Shown here one piece after another: positions 1-8,070 of a stretch of 64,000 nucleotides of DNA (position 1 is the first letter of the stretch; every line of letters begins with the position of its first letter). The notes beneath the pieces are model-generated. The model was not told the DNA's origin. It searched no databases and saw nothing but the letters and a program-made list of their open reading frames with translations. Position numbers and translations under genes: made by a program. This stretch comes from Sutterella massiliensis (lineage in GTDB: Bacteria > Pseudomonadota > Gammaproteobacteria > Burkholderiales > Burkholderiaceae_F): contig NZ_JACJJC010000001.1 of assembly GCF_016899755.1 (NCBI RefSeq), forward strand, positions 124,001 through 188,000, given 5' to 3'.

Positions 1-1166
1 ACAAAATCGACATCCTGAGCGGCCATGAAGAAGCCCGCCTCGTTTTCAAGGGTTGCGCACGCACGCTGCCGCCCTCCGAGAAGCGACGCCTTATCGTCGA
101 TATCGGGGGCGCGAGCACCGAACTCATCATCGGCGAAGGTCTTGAAGCCGAGCGGTGTGAAAGCTTCCGAATCGGTTGCGTCAACACGTCGATTCGCTTT
201 TTCCAGGACGGGCGCATCACCGCCAAATCGATCGAACGCGCCGTCCTTGCCTGCCAGGCAGAGCTCGAAGAGAGCATCACCCGCTTTGGCGCCGGCAACT
301 ACGAAGAAGCCTTCGGTTCGGCGGGCACCTTCGGCGCCATGTCCGATATCGCCCGCGCCTCAGGCTGGAGCGACGGAACGGTAACGCTCGAGCATCTCGA
401 ACGAATTCGCAAGCAGCTTCTCGAAGCCAAAGACGTCAAGAACATCCGTTTCGATGGCCTCAAGGAAGACCGCAAAGAGGTGATTGCTGGCGGACTGGCC
501 GTGCTGCTCGCCGTCTACAAAACGCTCGGCATCGAAACGATGCGACCGGCCTCGGGCGCGCTTCGCGTCGGGCTCCTTTACGACCTGCTCGGGCGCGTGA
601 GCGACAAAGACACGCGCGACATCACAGTCGAAAGCATGATGAGCGCCGCTCAGATCGACCGTGAACAGGCCGTCCGTGTCGCCGACATCACCGAGAAGCT
701 CTACACCGCGCTTCGCCCGAGTGCTTCGCCCGACGACCTCAAGTACGTCCGCTGGGGCGCACTCCTGCACGAAGTCGGGATGAATATTTCCTCGTCGCGC
801 TACCACCGGCACAGCTGGTACGTTGTAAGCAATGCCGACATGCCGGGCTTCGGTCGCCAAGATCAAGACATCATGGCGACCTTCGTGCTTTCGCAACGCG
901 GCAACCTCAAGAAGATCGAAGACGCGCTCGACACGATCATCACGTGCGAAGCGGCGTTCGCCCTGCGGCTTGCCGTGATCTTCGCGCATGCCCGACGTCC
1001 GGTAGAACTGCCCGTCATGACCTTCATCCGCAAGGGACCGCGCGAACTTGTCGTGAAGCTCGACGGTGTCTGGCTTAACGCACACCCGCTCACCGACGTA
1101 CTGCTCAAGGACGAATCCGCCGCTTGGGCCAAGATCGGCCGACAGGTGACCTTCGAGCGCTTCTGA
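1..1166 (+). CDS. ppx: Exopolyphosphatase / Ppx-GppA phosphatase family (5' end outside window)
   Basis: The reading frame is open from base 3 and runs to the TGA at 1164-1166, so the N-terminus lies before the window. Within the first 45 visible codons there is ILSGHEEARLVFKG followed by the phosphate-binding signature DIGGASTE (family consensus DIGGGSTE), which identifies the ASKHA-fold Ppx/GppA family. A second glycine-rich loop, FGSAGTFGAM, follows. The C-terminal part (RVGLLYDLLGR and the HEVGMNISSSRYHRHSWY region) is the helical HD-like domain typical of long Ppx proteins. The family hydrolyses terminal phosphates from polyphosphate, or pppGpp to ppGpp; the long form favours Ppx. A polyphosphate kinase 2 gene lies near 28.4-29.7 kb. 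ftsE starts 14 bp downstream. Confidence 0.9.
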   Translation, partial: KIDILSGHEEARLVFKGCARTLPPSEKRRLIVDIGGASTELIIGEGLEAERCESFRIGCVNTSIRFFQDGRITAKSIERAVLACQAELEESITRFGAGNYEEAFGSAGTFGAMSDIARASGWSDGTVTLEHLERIRKQLLEAKDVKNIRFDGLKEDRKEVIAGGLAVLLAVYKTLGIETMRPASGALRVGLLYDLLGRVSDKDTRDITVESMMSAAQIDREQAVRVADITEKLYTALRPSASPDDLKYVRWGALLHEVGMNISSSRYHRHSWYVVSNADMPGFGRQDQDIMATFVLSQRGNLKKIEDALDTIITCEAAFALRLAVIFAHARRPVELPVMTFIRKGPRELVVKLDGVWLNAHPLTDVLLKDESAAWAKIGRQVTFERF

Positions 1167-1180
1167 GAGCCTCACCAGTC

Positions 1181-1852
1181 ATGGCAGAACCGCTTCTTGA
1201 GCTGCGCGCGGTAAACGTCGTCTACGCAAACGGGTTCCCCGCGCTCAATCGACTCTCGCTTCGAGTGAGCCGCGGCGAGTTCGTGCTCCTGCACGGCGCA
1301 ACTGGGTGTGGCAAGAGCACCGTGCTACGCCTGCTCGCCGGCCTTGTGCGCCCGAGCGCGGGGGAAGTCATCGTAGCCGGCGACCGAGTCGACCTCTTCA
1401 ACGCTATGCAGCGCCGCTGGCTTCGCCGCTCGATGGGGCTCATGATGCAGGAAAGCCGACTTTTAGATGATCGCAGCGTTCACGAAAACGTCATGCTGCC
1501 GGCGCTCGCAGCTGAGGAAAGCTTCTCGGAAGCTCGGCGTCGTGCACTTTTGGCGCTCGAAAAGTGCGGCATTGGCGACCTCGCGACGCTCTCGCCCGCA
1601 GCGCTCTCCGCTGGACAGCGTCAGCTCGTACTTTTGGCGCGTGCAGTCGTCAATCGCCCCGTCGTCATTCTTGCCGACGAACCCGTCGCGCACCTTGACC
1701 AGGAAAATGCCCGCACGCTCCTGGAGCTGCTCGCCGCATTCGTCCGTGCCGGCGTCACCGTCGTTGCTGCAAGCCACGAACACATTGCTCCCGTACGCGT
1801 TCCCTTCCGTGAAGTGCTTCTCACGACGCAGAGCGCGCAGGAGGCCTCATGA
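1181..1852 (+). CDS. ftsE: Cell division ATP-binding protein FtsE
   Basis: This 223-residue ABC ATPase has the family's usual length when started at the ATG at 1181 (MAEPLLELRAV); the frame is open further upstream but that would overlap ppx. Walker A GATGCGKST is at residues 39-47, a Q-loop follows (MMQESRLLDD), the signature is LSAGQRQL (second Gly of LSGGQ replaced by Ala) and Walker B is VVILADEP, followed by the SHEH switch histidine. FtsE powers the membrane protein FtsX at the division septum, where the pair controls amidase activators such as EnvC. The stop codon overlaps the ftsX start as ATGA, a translationally coupled arrangement. Confidence 0.95.
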   Translation: MAEPLLELRAVNVVYANGFPALNRLSLRVSRGEFVLLHGATGCGKSTVLRLLAGLVRPSAGEVIVAGDRVDLFNAMQRRWLRRSMGLMMQESRLLDDRSVHENVMLPALAAEESFSEARRRALLALEKCGIGDLATLSPAALSAGQRQLVLLARAVVNRPVVILADEPVAHLDQENARTLLELLAAFVRAGVTVVAASHEHIAPVRVPFREVLLTTQSAQEAS

Positions 1853-2736
1853 GCTTTATGTCGTCCCGCCAATGGGCGCTTCGTGAAACCGTACGCGGCA
1901 TCGCAAGCAACGTCGGACTCTTTTCGTTCTCGACGCTGCTCTCCGCACTCGCGCTCTCTATTCCGCTCTTTATCGCATGCGTGGGCTACGGCCTCTCCGA
2001 ACCCCTTAGAACGCTGCCGACTTCGGTCGAAATCACGGTCTTTACCGCAGCCGACGCCAAAGTCGAGACATTGGAAAAGAGTATTGCCTCCGTCGAGCGC
2101 GTCATCCGAACGGAGATCGTCAGCAGAGAGGAAGCCTTCCAAGCGCTCAATGAGAGTCTGGGTGCACGGCAACAAAAAAATGCCGCCAATCCGTTGCCCG
2201 ATATCGTCATCGCAACGCTTGCGCAGGATGTGAGCGCAGCACAGACAGCAGCGGCAGCCAAAGCGATCGAAGGAATCAAGGGCGTCGACTTCGTCGCCTA
2301 CGAAGCGGGTTGGCACGAAAAGTTTCGGTCTGTTACAGACGCTGCCGTCATCGGCCTCGCGTGCCTTGGACTCGTGGTGTTCACGCTCGTTATTCTCGTG
2401 CTCGCCGCAGCGATCCGCATGATGACGCTTTCGGCAAAGTCGGAGATGCTCGCGCTTCACCTTTTCGGGGCATCGCCCGCCTTCGCCATCCGCCCCTACG
2501 CCTGGCGCGGCGCCGTCCTCATGACGGCCTCAGCCTTCGTTGCACTCGGCCTTACGCAAGCCGGAATCCTTATTTTCGGACACGCAGTTTCGCAAGCGGC
2601 CGCTCTTTACGAAACAAGCATCGTGCTGCAGCTGCCCGCCCTCAAGTGGTGCGCCCTCTTCGTACTTGGCTCGGCCTTCTGCGGCGCCATTGTGGCCGCC
2701 CTCGCCGCGGGCGACTCCTGGCGAAAGATTCGCTGA
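1849..2736 (+). CDS. ftsX: Cell division protein FtsX
   Basis: This 295-residue membrane protein has the FtsX layout: one N-terminal transmembrane helix (about residues 22-46), a periplasmic domain of roughly 120 residues, then three C-terminal helices (about 165-190, 215-235 and 260-285) with the FtsX permease-like sequence around KSEMLALHLFGASPAFAIRP. It starts within the ftsE stop codon. The periplasmic loop is the known docking site for EnvC-type activators, and an EnvC homologue is encoded about 4 kb downstream. rpoH follows in the same direction, the usual ftsEX-rpoH order of proteobacteria. Confidence 0.93.
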   Translation: MSFMSSRQWALRETVRGIASNVGLFSFSTLLSALALSIPLFIACVGYGLSEPLRTLPTSVEITVFTAADAKVETLEKSIASVERVIRTEIVSREEAFQALNESLGARQQKNAANPLPDIVIATLAQDVSAAQTAAAAKAIEGIKGVDFVAYEAGWHEKFRSVTDAAVIGLACLGLVVFTLVILVLAAAIRMMTLSAKSEMLALHLFGASPAFAIRPYAWRGAVLMTASAFVALGLTQAGILIFGHAVSQAAALYETSIVLQLPALKWCALFVLGSAFCGAIVAALAAGDSWRKIR

Positions 2737-2869
2737 CCATTTTCACGCTTTGTTTCCCGGGTACAGTCCGAGCGGCGCAAACTCGACGTGCTATCGTTAG
2801 CTGATGCGCGAGCTCGTTTGCTCGTGTTTTTCGTTTGACGCTGTTGCCGCTTTCTCTTTTCTTCCCGTC

Positions 2870-3964
2870 ATGTCCGAACCGCAAACCACCCTTGTCGAAC
2901 CCGTGCCCGAAGGCCGTGCGCATGTTGCACGTAAGCCGAGCGGCGCATTCGACGCCGTTGCGGATGACGTGATCGATTACGAACCGACGCAGTCTTCCGA
3001 AACCGCAGCCACTAAGCAGAAGCGTGCCGCCACCGGGCGAGCGCTTGTGCCAGCAAAGAGCAGCGCAGGCGCCATTGTTCCCTACGAAGCGAGAAAGGTG
3101 CCTGCGCTCGTCGGGCAGCTTGGCGACCTTGAGGCCTACATGCGCGCGGCCGAACGCGCGCCGCTTCTGAGCGCCGAAGAGGAACGATCGCTCGCGCAGA
3201 GTCTGCGAGACAACGACGATGTTGAAGCCGCACAAAAGCTCGTTTTGAGTCACCTGCGGCTCGTCATCTCGATTGCGCGAGGATTCCTCGGCTACGGACT
3301 GCCCTACGCCGACCTGATTCAAGAAGGCAACATCGGGCTCATGAAGGCCATTCGCCACTACGACCCGGATCGCGGCGCACGCCTCATGACGTTTGCGCAG
3401 CACTGGATTCGCTCCGAAATTCAGGAATACATCATCCGAAACTGGCGCATCGTGAAGCTCGCGACAACGAAGAACCAGAGAAAGCTCTTCTTTAATCTCC
3501 GTCAGCTCAAAAACGACTCGCAGGCGGCGCTCACGAATCAGCAGGCCGAGGAAATAGCCGCTACGCTCGACGTCAAGCCTAAGGAAGTGCTCGAAATGGA
3601 AGAGCGCATCTACGGACAGGAAACAAGCTTGGACGGCCCGAGCGATGCGGATGACGACGACGGATTCGCCCCGTCGGACTGGCTCTCGCGCGAAGACGAC
3701 GAGCCCGAGGCAATGCTCGAAAAGGAAAGTCGCATGCGTCTTGAGCAAGAAGGACTGCACAAAGCGCTCAAGACGCTCGACGAACGAAGTCGTCGAGTCA
3801 TTGAGGCGCGCTACCTCTTCCAAGATGCGGGCGGCACAGGCAAAGCCGCCACACTGCAATCGCTCGCCAAAGAACTCGGCGTTTCTGCAGAACGCGTCAG
3901 ACAAATTGAAAAGGCTGCGATCGTCAAGCTCCGTCAAGCGCTCGTCGGTGAAGAAATGTTCTAG
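2870..3964 (+). CDS. rpoH: RNA polymerase heat-shock sigma factor (sigma-32) with long N-terminal extension
   Basis: Sigma-70 family protein of 364 residues from the ATG at 2870 (MSEPQTTLVEP). Region 1.2/2 contains DLIQEGNIGLMKAIRHYDP and the promoter-melting region FAQHWIRSEIQEYI. The RpoH box, QRKLFFNLR, distinguishes heat-shock sigma factors from RpoD and RpoS. Region 4.2 ends with a helix-turn-helix (LGVSAERVRQIEKAA). The conserved start motif (GDLEAYMRAAER) lies at about residue 85, whereas it lies near residue 15 in E. coli RpoH, so about 70 extra residues, low in complexity and rich in Ala, Lys and Glu, precede the domain. An in-frame ATG further upstream at 2804 would lengthen it more; I saw no strong ribosome site for either. 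It lies 133 bp after ftsX. Confidence 0.93.
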   Translation: MSEPQTTLVEPVPEGRAHVARKPSGAFDAVADDVIDYEPTQSSETAATKQKRAATGRALVPAKSSAGAIVPYEARKVPALVGQLGDLEAYMRAAERAPLLSAEEERSLAQSLRDNDDVEAAQKLVLSHLRLVISIARGFLGYGLPYADLIQEGNIGLMKAIRHYDPDRGARLMTFAQHWIRSEIQEYIIRNWRIVKLATTKNQRKLFFNLRQLKNDSQAALTNQQAEEIAATLDVKPKEVLEMEERIYGQETSLDGPSDADDDDGFAPSDWLSREDDEPEAMLEKESRMRLEQEGLHKALKTLDERSRRVIEARYLFQDAGGTGKAATLQSLAKELGVSAERVRQIEKAAIVKLRQALVGEEMF

Positions 3965-4077
3965 CCGCAGCACAACGTGTGCGCGCATCGACCTCTTGGG
4001 CAGTGTGCCTTGGCGGGCCGTCGATTTTCAAGGATTCGCCTTTTAAATCCGCTTCTCAAAAAATATCAATCCCCAGC

Positions 4078-4548
4078 ATGTTTCACGTAGTTCTTGTTCG
4101 TCCGGAGATCCCGCCCAATACGGGCAATGTCATTCGCCTCTGCGCCAATACGGGATGCGAGCTTCATCTGGTCAAGCCGCTCGGCTTCTCGCTCGAAGAC
4201 AAGCATATGAAGCGTGCAGGACTCGACTACCACGAGTACGTCTCGGTCAAAGTTCACGATTCGTTCGAGGCATTTCTGCAGAACGCAGCGCCCGATCCCG
4301 AGCGCCTCTTTGCCATGACGACAAAGGGGAGTACCCCCTTTGCACGCGTGCAGTTCAAACCGGGCGACTGGTTTGTCTTCGGCTCGGAAAGCGCGGGACT
4401 GCCCGAGGAAATCCGCGAACGTTTCCCCTCTTCGCGGCGCATCCGTCTGCCGATGCGCCCGAACAACCGCTCGCTTAATCTTTCAAATACCGTTGCCGTC
4501 ACGGTCTTTGAAGCGTGGCGGCAAAACGACTACGAAGGCGGTATTTGA
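4078..4548 (+). CDS. trmL: tRNA (cytidine(34)-2'-O)-methyltransferase TrmL
   Basis: SPOUT-family methyltransferase of 156 residues (E. coli TrmL is 157). It begins MFHVVLVRPEIPPNTGNVIR, the TrmL opening; motif 2, FGSESAGLPEEI, and motif 3, RSLNLSNTVAVTVFE, form the trefoil knot that binds S-adenosylmethionine. The enzyme methylates the ribose at wobble position 34 of certain tRNA-Leu species. The start is the ATG at 4078 even though the frame is open upstream, because homologues begin here. It ends 16 bp from the end of a convergent response-regulator gene. Confidence 0.93.
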   Translation: MFHVVLVRPEIPPNTGNVIRLCANTGCELHLVKPLGFSLEDKHMKRAGLDYHEYVSVKVHDSFEAFLQNAAPDPERLFAMTTKGSTPFARVQFKPGDWFVFGSESAGLPEEIRERFPSSRRIRLPMRPNNRSLNLSNTVAVTVFEAWRQNDYEGGI

Positions 4549-4564
4549 CACCGGCCACCGGCGC

Positions 4565-5224
4565 TCAAAGTTCTTTGTCGATCTTGTGTTCGATCGCGTA
4601 AATCGCGGCCTGCACGCGCGAGGAAAGGTTGAGCTTGCGCAGAATGCTCTGCACGTGCACCTTGACGGTCGACTCGGCAAGATCAAGTGCGCGTGCAATT
4701 TCCTTGTTGGAAACACCGCGCGCAAGCCAAGCGAGCGTCTGGCGTTCGCGGCGCGTCAAAACGGACGGATCCTGACCGCCGGCCGGACGCGTCTTACCCG
4801 CATCGGGATCGGCTAGTCGGCTCACAAACTTCGTCATCATCTGCGGAGAAATCACGCTGTCGCCGTTATAGGCAGAGCGAATGGAACGCAGGAGAAAGTC
4901 CTGATCGATCTTCTTGAGGAGATAACCTCGGGCACCAAGCTTGAGGCATTCGCTGAGCGTTTCGCAGTCTTCGCTCACAGTGAGCATCAGTACGGCAAGA
5001 TCCGGATGCGTTTCGCGAATCTGAGCGAGCGCTTCATGACCGTTCATGCTCGGCATGTCCACATCGAGCAGTACCACGTCGGCCTCGACCTGTTCAACGA
5101 GCTTGACGCCCTCAAGGCCGTCGCTCGCTTCGCCGACGACTTCAAAGTCGGGCTGCCGCTGCAGGAGCGCCTTGACGCCGCTGCGAAAGAGAGTGTGATC
5201 GTCGATAAGAAGAATTCGAATCAT
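4565..5224 (-). CDS. NarL/FixJ-family response regulator
   Basis: This 219-residue protein has a receiver domain (acidic pair D8-D9, phospho-acceptor D54 in VVLLDVDMPS, T82 and K104) and a C-terminal LuxR-type helix-turn-helix of about 45 residues (LTRRERQTLAWLARGVSNKE, then STVKVHVQSIL). The opening MIRILLIDDHTLFRSGVKAL and overall similarity are closest to NarL/UvrY-like regulators. No sensor kinase gene is adjacent, so its signal is unknown; a nitrate/nitrite or respiratory role is only a family-level suggestion. It is convergent with trmL. secB, upstream on the same strand, is separated from it by a terminator. Confidence 0.9.
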   Translation of the reverse strand: MIRILLIDDHTLFRSGVKALLQRQPDFEVVGEASDGLEGVKLVEQVEADVVLLDVDMPSMNGHEALAQIRETHPDLAVLMLTVSEDCETLSECLKLGARGYLLKKIDQDFLLRSIRSAYNGDSVISPQMMTKFVSRLADPDAGKTRPAGGQDPSVLTRRERQTLAWLARGVSNKEIARALDLAESTVKVHVQSILRKLNLSSRVQAAIYAIEHKIDKEL

Positions 5225-5353
5225 GGCACTGCGCCCAAATAAAAACAGCCGATAGGATCGCCTTCACGAACTTGCTAGACATCGTTCGTGTGAAACCGAA
5301 TTGACCGATTGTAGCAAGTGTTTTTCACACCGATCTTGCGTGAAAAACCGGCA

Positions 5354-5387
5354 ACAAAAAACGCCGACCCGCGAGGCATCGGCGTCT
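5354..5387 (-). terminator. Rho-independent terminator of secB
   Basis: On the minus strand a 7-bp stem ACGCCGA/TCGGCGT (plus-strand arms 5361-5367 and 5379-5385) is followed by a run of six T. It lies about 50 bp after the secB stop codon. Confidence 0.75.
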
Positions 5388-5435
5388 TGCTTCAATGTGC
5401 GGCCGCGTCCTTCACAGGCGCGGCGCTCATCGGAA

Positions 5436-5966
5436 TCAGTTCTGCTGATTGGCAGCCGCCTGCTGCTGGGCCTCGGCCTGCGCCTGAGCAAGGCGCTGCT
5501 GGTAGAGGATTTCGAAATTGACTTCAGGCAGATGAACCGGCGGAACATTGGCGCGCGTCATCAGGTCGGCGATGTTAGCGCGCAGGTACGGATAGACGAT
5601 CGACGGGCAGAGCACATTCGTGACATGCTGCAGCGGCTCAGCCGGAATGCCGCGAACGGCGAAAATGCCGGACTGCTTGCATTCGACGAGGATGATGGCC
5701 TTTTCGCCGGCCTTGACCGTCACGGTGCCGCGCACGGTAACGTCAATGAGATCGGCCTGGATAGCGCGCTGGCTCACCTCGAACTGGATGTCGACCTGCG
5801 GCGCTTCCTGCTGCGGCTGCATGAGGATCTCAGGAGCGTGCGGCATTTCGAGCGATGCATCCTTCAGATAGCAGCGCTGCATCTGGAAGACAGGCGCTTC
5901 CTGCTGTTCGGGAGCCTGCTGCGGATCGGTAGAACCGGACGTCTGAATGTTTTCGTTTTCGGCCAT
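5436..5966 (-). CDS. secB: Protein-export chaperone SecB
   Basis: Cytoplasmic export chaperone of 176 residues (E. coli SecB 155) from the ATG at 5966 (MAENENIQT). Family motifs are visible: FQMQRCYLKDASLEMPHAP at the start of the fold, VECKQSGIFAV, and the VLCPSIVYPYLRANIADLMTRANVPPVHL region that forms the tetramer groove. Glutamine- and alanine-rich tails at both ends account for the extra length. SecB keeps precursors unfolded and delivers them to SecA. A YibN-like gene lies upstream, as in the enterobacterial yibN-grxC-secB cluster, but no glutaredoxin gene lies between them. Confidence 0.95.
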   Translation of the reverse strand: MAENENIQTSGSTDPQQAPEQQEAPVFQMQRCYLKDASLEMPHAPEILMQPQQEAPQVDIQFEVSQRAIQADLIDVTVRGTVTVKAGEKAIILVECKQSGIFAVRGIPAEPLQHVTNVLCPSIVYPYLRANIADLMTRANVPPVHLPEVNFEILYQQRLAQAQAEAQQQAAANQQN

Positions 5967-6132
5967 TTTTACACCTTGGTGGTTGCTGCGGCGTACAGTG
6001 CCTGGCGCTCGTTCTGCCGCAAGACTGGTAATGCTTCGACCGCCGGCAATCCGCAAAGCGCGGAGCCGCCGCCGAATCGTTCCTTCTTATATGGGGATGC
6101 TTAGAGCGGATTCAAGTCCGAGCATCGTTCGC

Positions 6133-6534
6133 TCAGCTCGAAAGCGGCATTTTGTCACGCTGCCAGCCGAGCAGACCGCTTTCAAGGACGTACACCTCCT
6201 TGAAGCCGACGCCGCGCAGCAGACGCGAAACGGTTCTCGAGAGAACGCCCGTCTGGTCCACGAGGACGATGGGGCGCTCCTTGGAGAGTTCGGCAAGACG
6301 GCCCTGGATTTCGTCGGCCGGCATATTGACGGCGCGGGCAATGTGCCCCTTGCGGAAGTCCTTGTTCGCACGCACGTCGACGACGAGAGCATTCTGCTTA
6401 TTGATGAGCTGAACGGCCGTCTGCGAATCCACCTGCGGCCCGAAACGGCGTGCCGTAATGTACGGCATCAGCAGGCCTGCAGCAGCGATGATGATGATCA
6501 AGAGCAGAGCGATATTGTTGGCGAGAAACTGCAT
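6133..6534 (-). CDS. yibN: Membrane-anchored rhodanese-like protein (YibN family)
   Basis: Small protein of 133 residues from the ATG at 6534 (MQFLANNIALLL). It has one N-terminal transmembrane helix (about residues 7-27) followed by a rhodanese fold (VDVRANKDFRKGHIARAVNMP, ending in LESGLLGWQ). The loop that carries the catalytic cysteine in active sulfurtransferases reads VLVDQTGVLSR, with Asp in place of Cys, so sulfurtransferase activity is doubtful. E. coli YibN has the same substitution and also lies near secB, which supports the assignment. A membrane-associated role in protein export is plausible but is inferred from the neighbour. It is divergent from envC. Confidence 0.85.
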   Translation of the reverse strand: MQFLANNIALLLIIIIAAAGLLMPYITARRFGPQVDSQTAVQLINKQNALVVDVRANKDFRKGHIARAVNMPADEIQGRLAELSKERPIVLVDQTGVLSRTVSRLLRGVGFKEVYVLESGLLGWQRDKMPLSS

Positions 6535-6730
6535 GATGGAAAACGGTTGGCAAACCCCGCGGCGCGTGTTGTACGAAAATGGTTGTTTCGCACCGTCTAT
6601 GCCGCCGGCAAAGTCTGCGAAAATTCGAAATAGCTTTTGATTATAAAAGTTCGGCGCCTCGGCCACCCACGCGGGCAAACGCGCTCGCTCGGTTTCCCGA
6701 TGCGCATCGTGCCACGACCACTTCATCGTG

Positions 6731-7993
6731 ATGAATATCCGCCTCCTTTTCGCTCTCTGCATGCTGCTGGGCGCCTTTGCCCAGCCGGCAAGCGTTGCTG
6801 CGGCTGCGAGTACGCTCAAATCCGAGCAGACCGCCCAGCAGAAAGCCAAGGTCGAAGGCGAACGTGCCGATGTTGAAAAACGCCTTTCCGATCTGCAGAA
6901 AAAACTTGAGGAGCAAACCCAGCAGACCGAGGAGGCCTCAGCTGCTCTCAAAAAGGCCGATCAAGCGATTTCAAACGCCAACCGTCGTCTTTCTTCGCTC
7001 AAAAAGGAACGCGTCACGGTCGAAGACCGCCTTGAAAAACTGCAGAAGGAGAGTCGCAGCGTCGGTTCAAACCTTTCGTCGGCGCAGCGAATCATTGAGC
7101 AGATTGCGCGTGCCCAGTACCTCAACATGCGTCAGCCGAGCTGGCAATCATTCCTTGACGGCGAAAATCCGAATGCGCGTACGCGAACGGCAGCGCAGCT
7201 CAAGTACCTTGCGCATGCGCAGGCCCGAGCCATCTCAAGTCTCGCAGCCGAACAAAGCCGCATCGAAGATGTCGCCAGAGAAACGCAAGCCCGCCGCTCG
7301 GAACTGCGCCGCATCTCGCTTGAAGAGGAAAAAAGTCGCAAGGAGCTTCTCGAAGAGAAACGAGACCGCCAGCAGGCCGTCAGCAGGCTCAATCGTGAAA
7401 TCGCTTCACAGCAGGCCGCTATAGAAAAGCTCAAGAAGGACCAGGCGCGGCTCGGCAACCTCGTGGCGCTCATCGACAAAAAGCTAGCCGCCGAGCGTGC
7501 TGCCGAAGAAGCCGCGCAGAAGCGCCGCGAAGCCGAAGCGGCGAGAAAAGCAGCGAGCTCGCGCACGCAGCAAAAGCCCATCCCGCTCATGAAGGGGGGC
7601 AACTTTGCCAAGCTCAGAGGCAAGCTCACGCGCCCTGTCTCAGGAAAAATCGCCGCCAACTACGGCGCGAAACGGACGGGTTCGGCCAAGTGGCAGGGGA
7701 TTCTCTTCCGCGCGCCTGCAGGCGCCGAAGTATCGGCCTGCGCATCAGGCACGGTTGTCTTTTCCGACTGGCTGCGCGGCTACGGCAATCTCATCATCAT
7801 CGACCACGGCAACACCTACATGTCGGTCTACGCCAACAACGAGACGGTCTACAAGAATGTGGGCGATCGCGTCAAACAGGGTGAAACGATCAGCACAGTC
7901 GGCAATTCCGGCGGTGACGACACGCCGGGGCTTTATTTCGAGATCCGTTACAAGGGCAAGCCCGTCAACCCGACCCCGTGGTTGCGCAAATAG
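6731..7993 (+). CDS. envC: EnvC-like murein hydrolase activator
   Basis: Periplasmic protein of 420 residues. It has an N-terminal signal peptide (MNIRLLFALCMLLGAFAQPA, cleavage near residues 24-26), a long coiled coil (about 25-280, rich in Lys, Glu, Arg and Ala) and a C-terminal LytM/M23 domain (about 290-420). The zinc-site residues of active M23 peptidases are missing: the usual HxGxD region reads AKWQGILF, and the final HxH reads YFE in GLYFEIRY. It is therefore probably an activator of N-acetylmuramoyl amidases, not an enzyme. FtsEX, the known partner, is encoded 4 kb upstream. ctpA follows after 77 bp in the same direction. The ATG at 6731 is used; the GTG just before it adds one residue. 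Confidence 0.9.
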   Translation: MNIRLLFALCMLLGAFAQPASVAAAASTLKSEQTAQQKAKVEGERADVEKRLSDLQKKLEEQTQQTEEASAALKKADQAISNANRRLSSLKKERVTVEDRLEKLQKESRSVGSNLSSAQRIIEQIARAQYLNMRQPSWQSFLDGENPNARTRTAAQLKYLAHAQARAISSLAAEQSRIEDVARETQARRSELRRISLEEEKSRKELLEEKRDRQQAVSRLNREIASQQAAIEKLKKDQARLGNLVALIDKKLAAERAAEEAAQKRREAEAARKAASSRTQQKPIPLMKGGNFAKLRGKLTRPVSGKIAANYGAKRTGSAKWQGILFRAPAGAEVSACASGTVVFSDWLRGYGNLIIIDHGNTYMSVYANNETVYKNVGDRVKQGETISTVGNSGGDDTPGLYFEIRYKGKPVNPTPWLRK

Positions 7994-8070
7994 GCGACAA
8001 TTGTTCTCCGCGGCGGCCGAGCACGAGTCCGACCCCTAAACGAACCACAAATTTTTCCAGCATTTCAGCC

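Noticed and set aside
2642..3988. 448-codon open frame on the minus strand
   Set aside because: Antisense to rpoH, which has clear sigma-factor motifs; no motif of its own.
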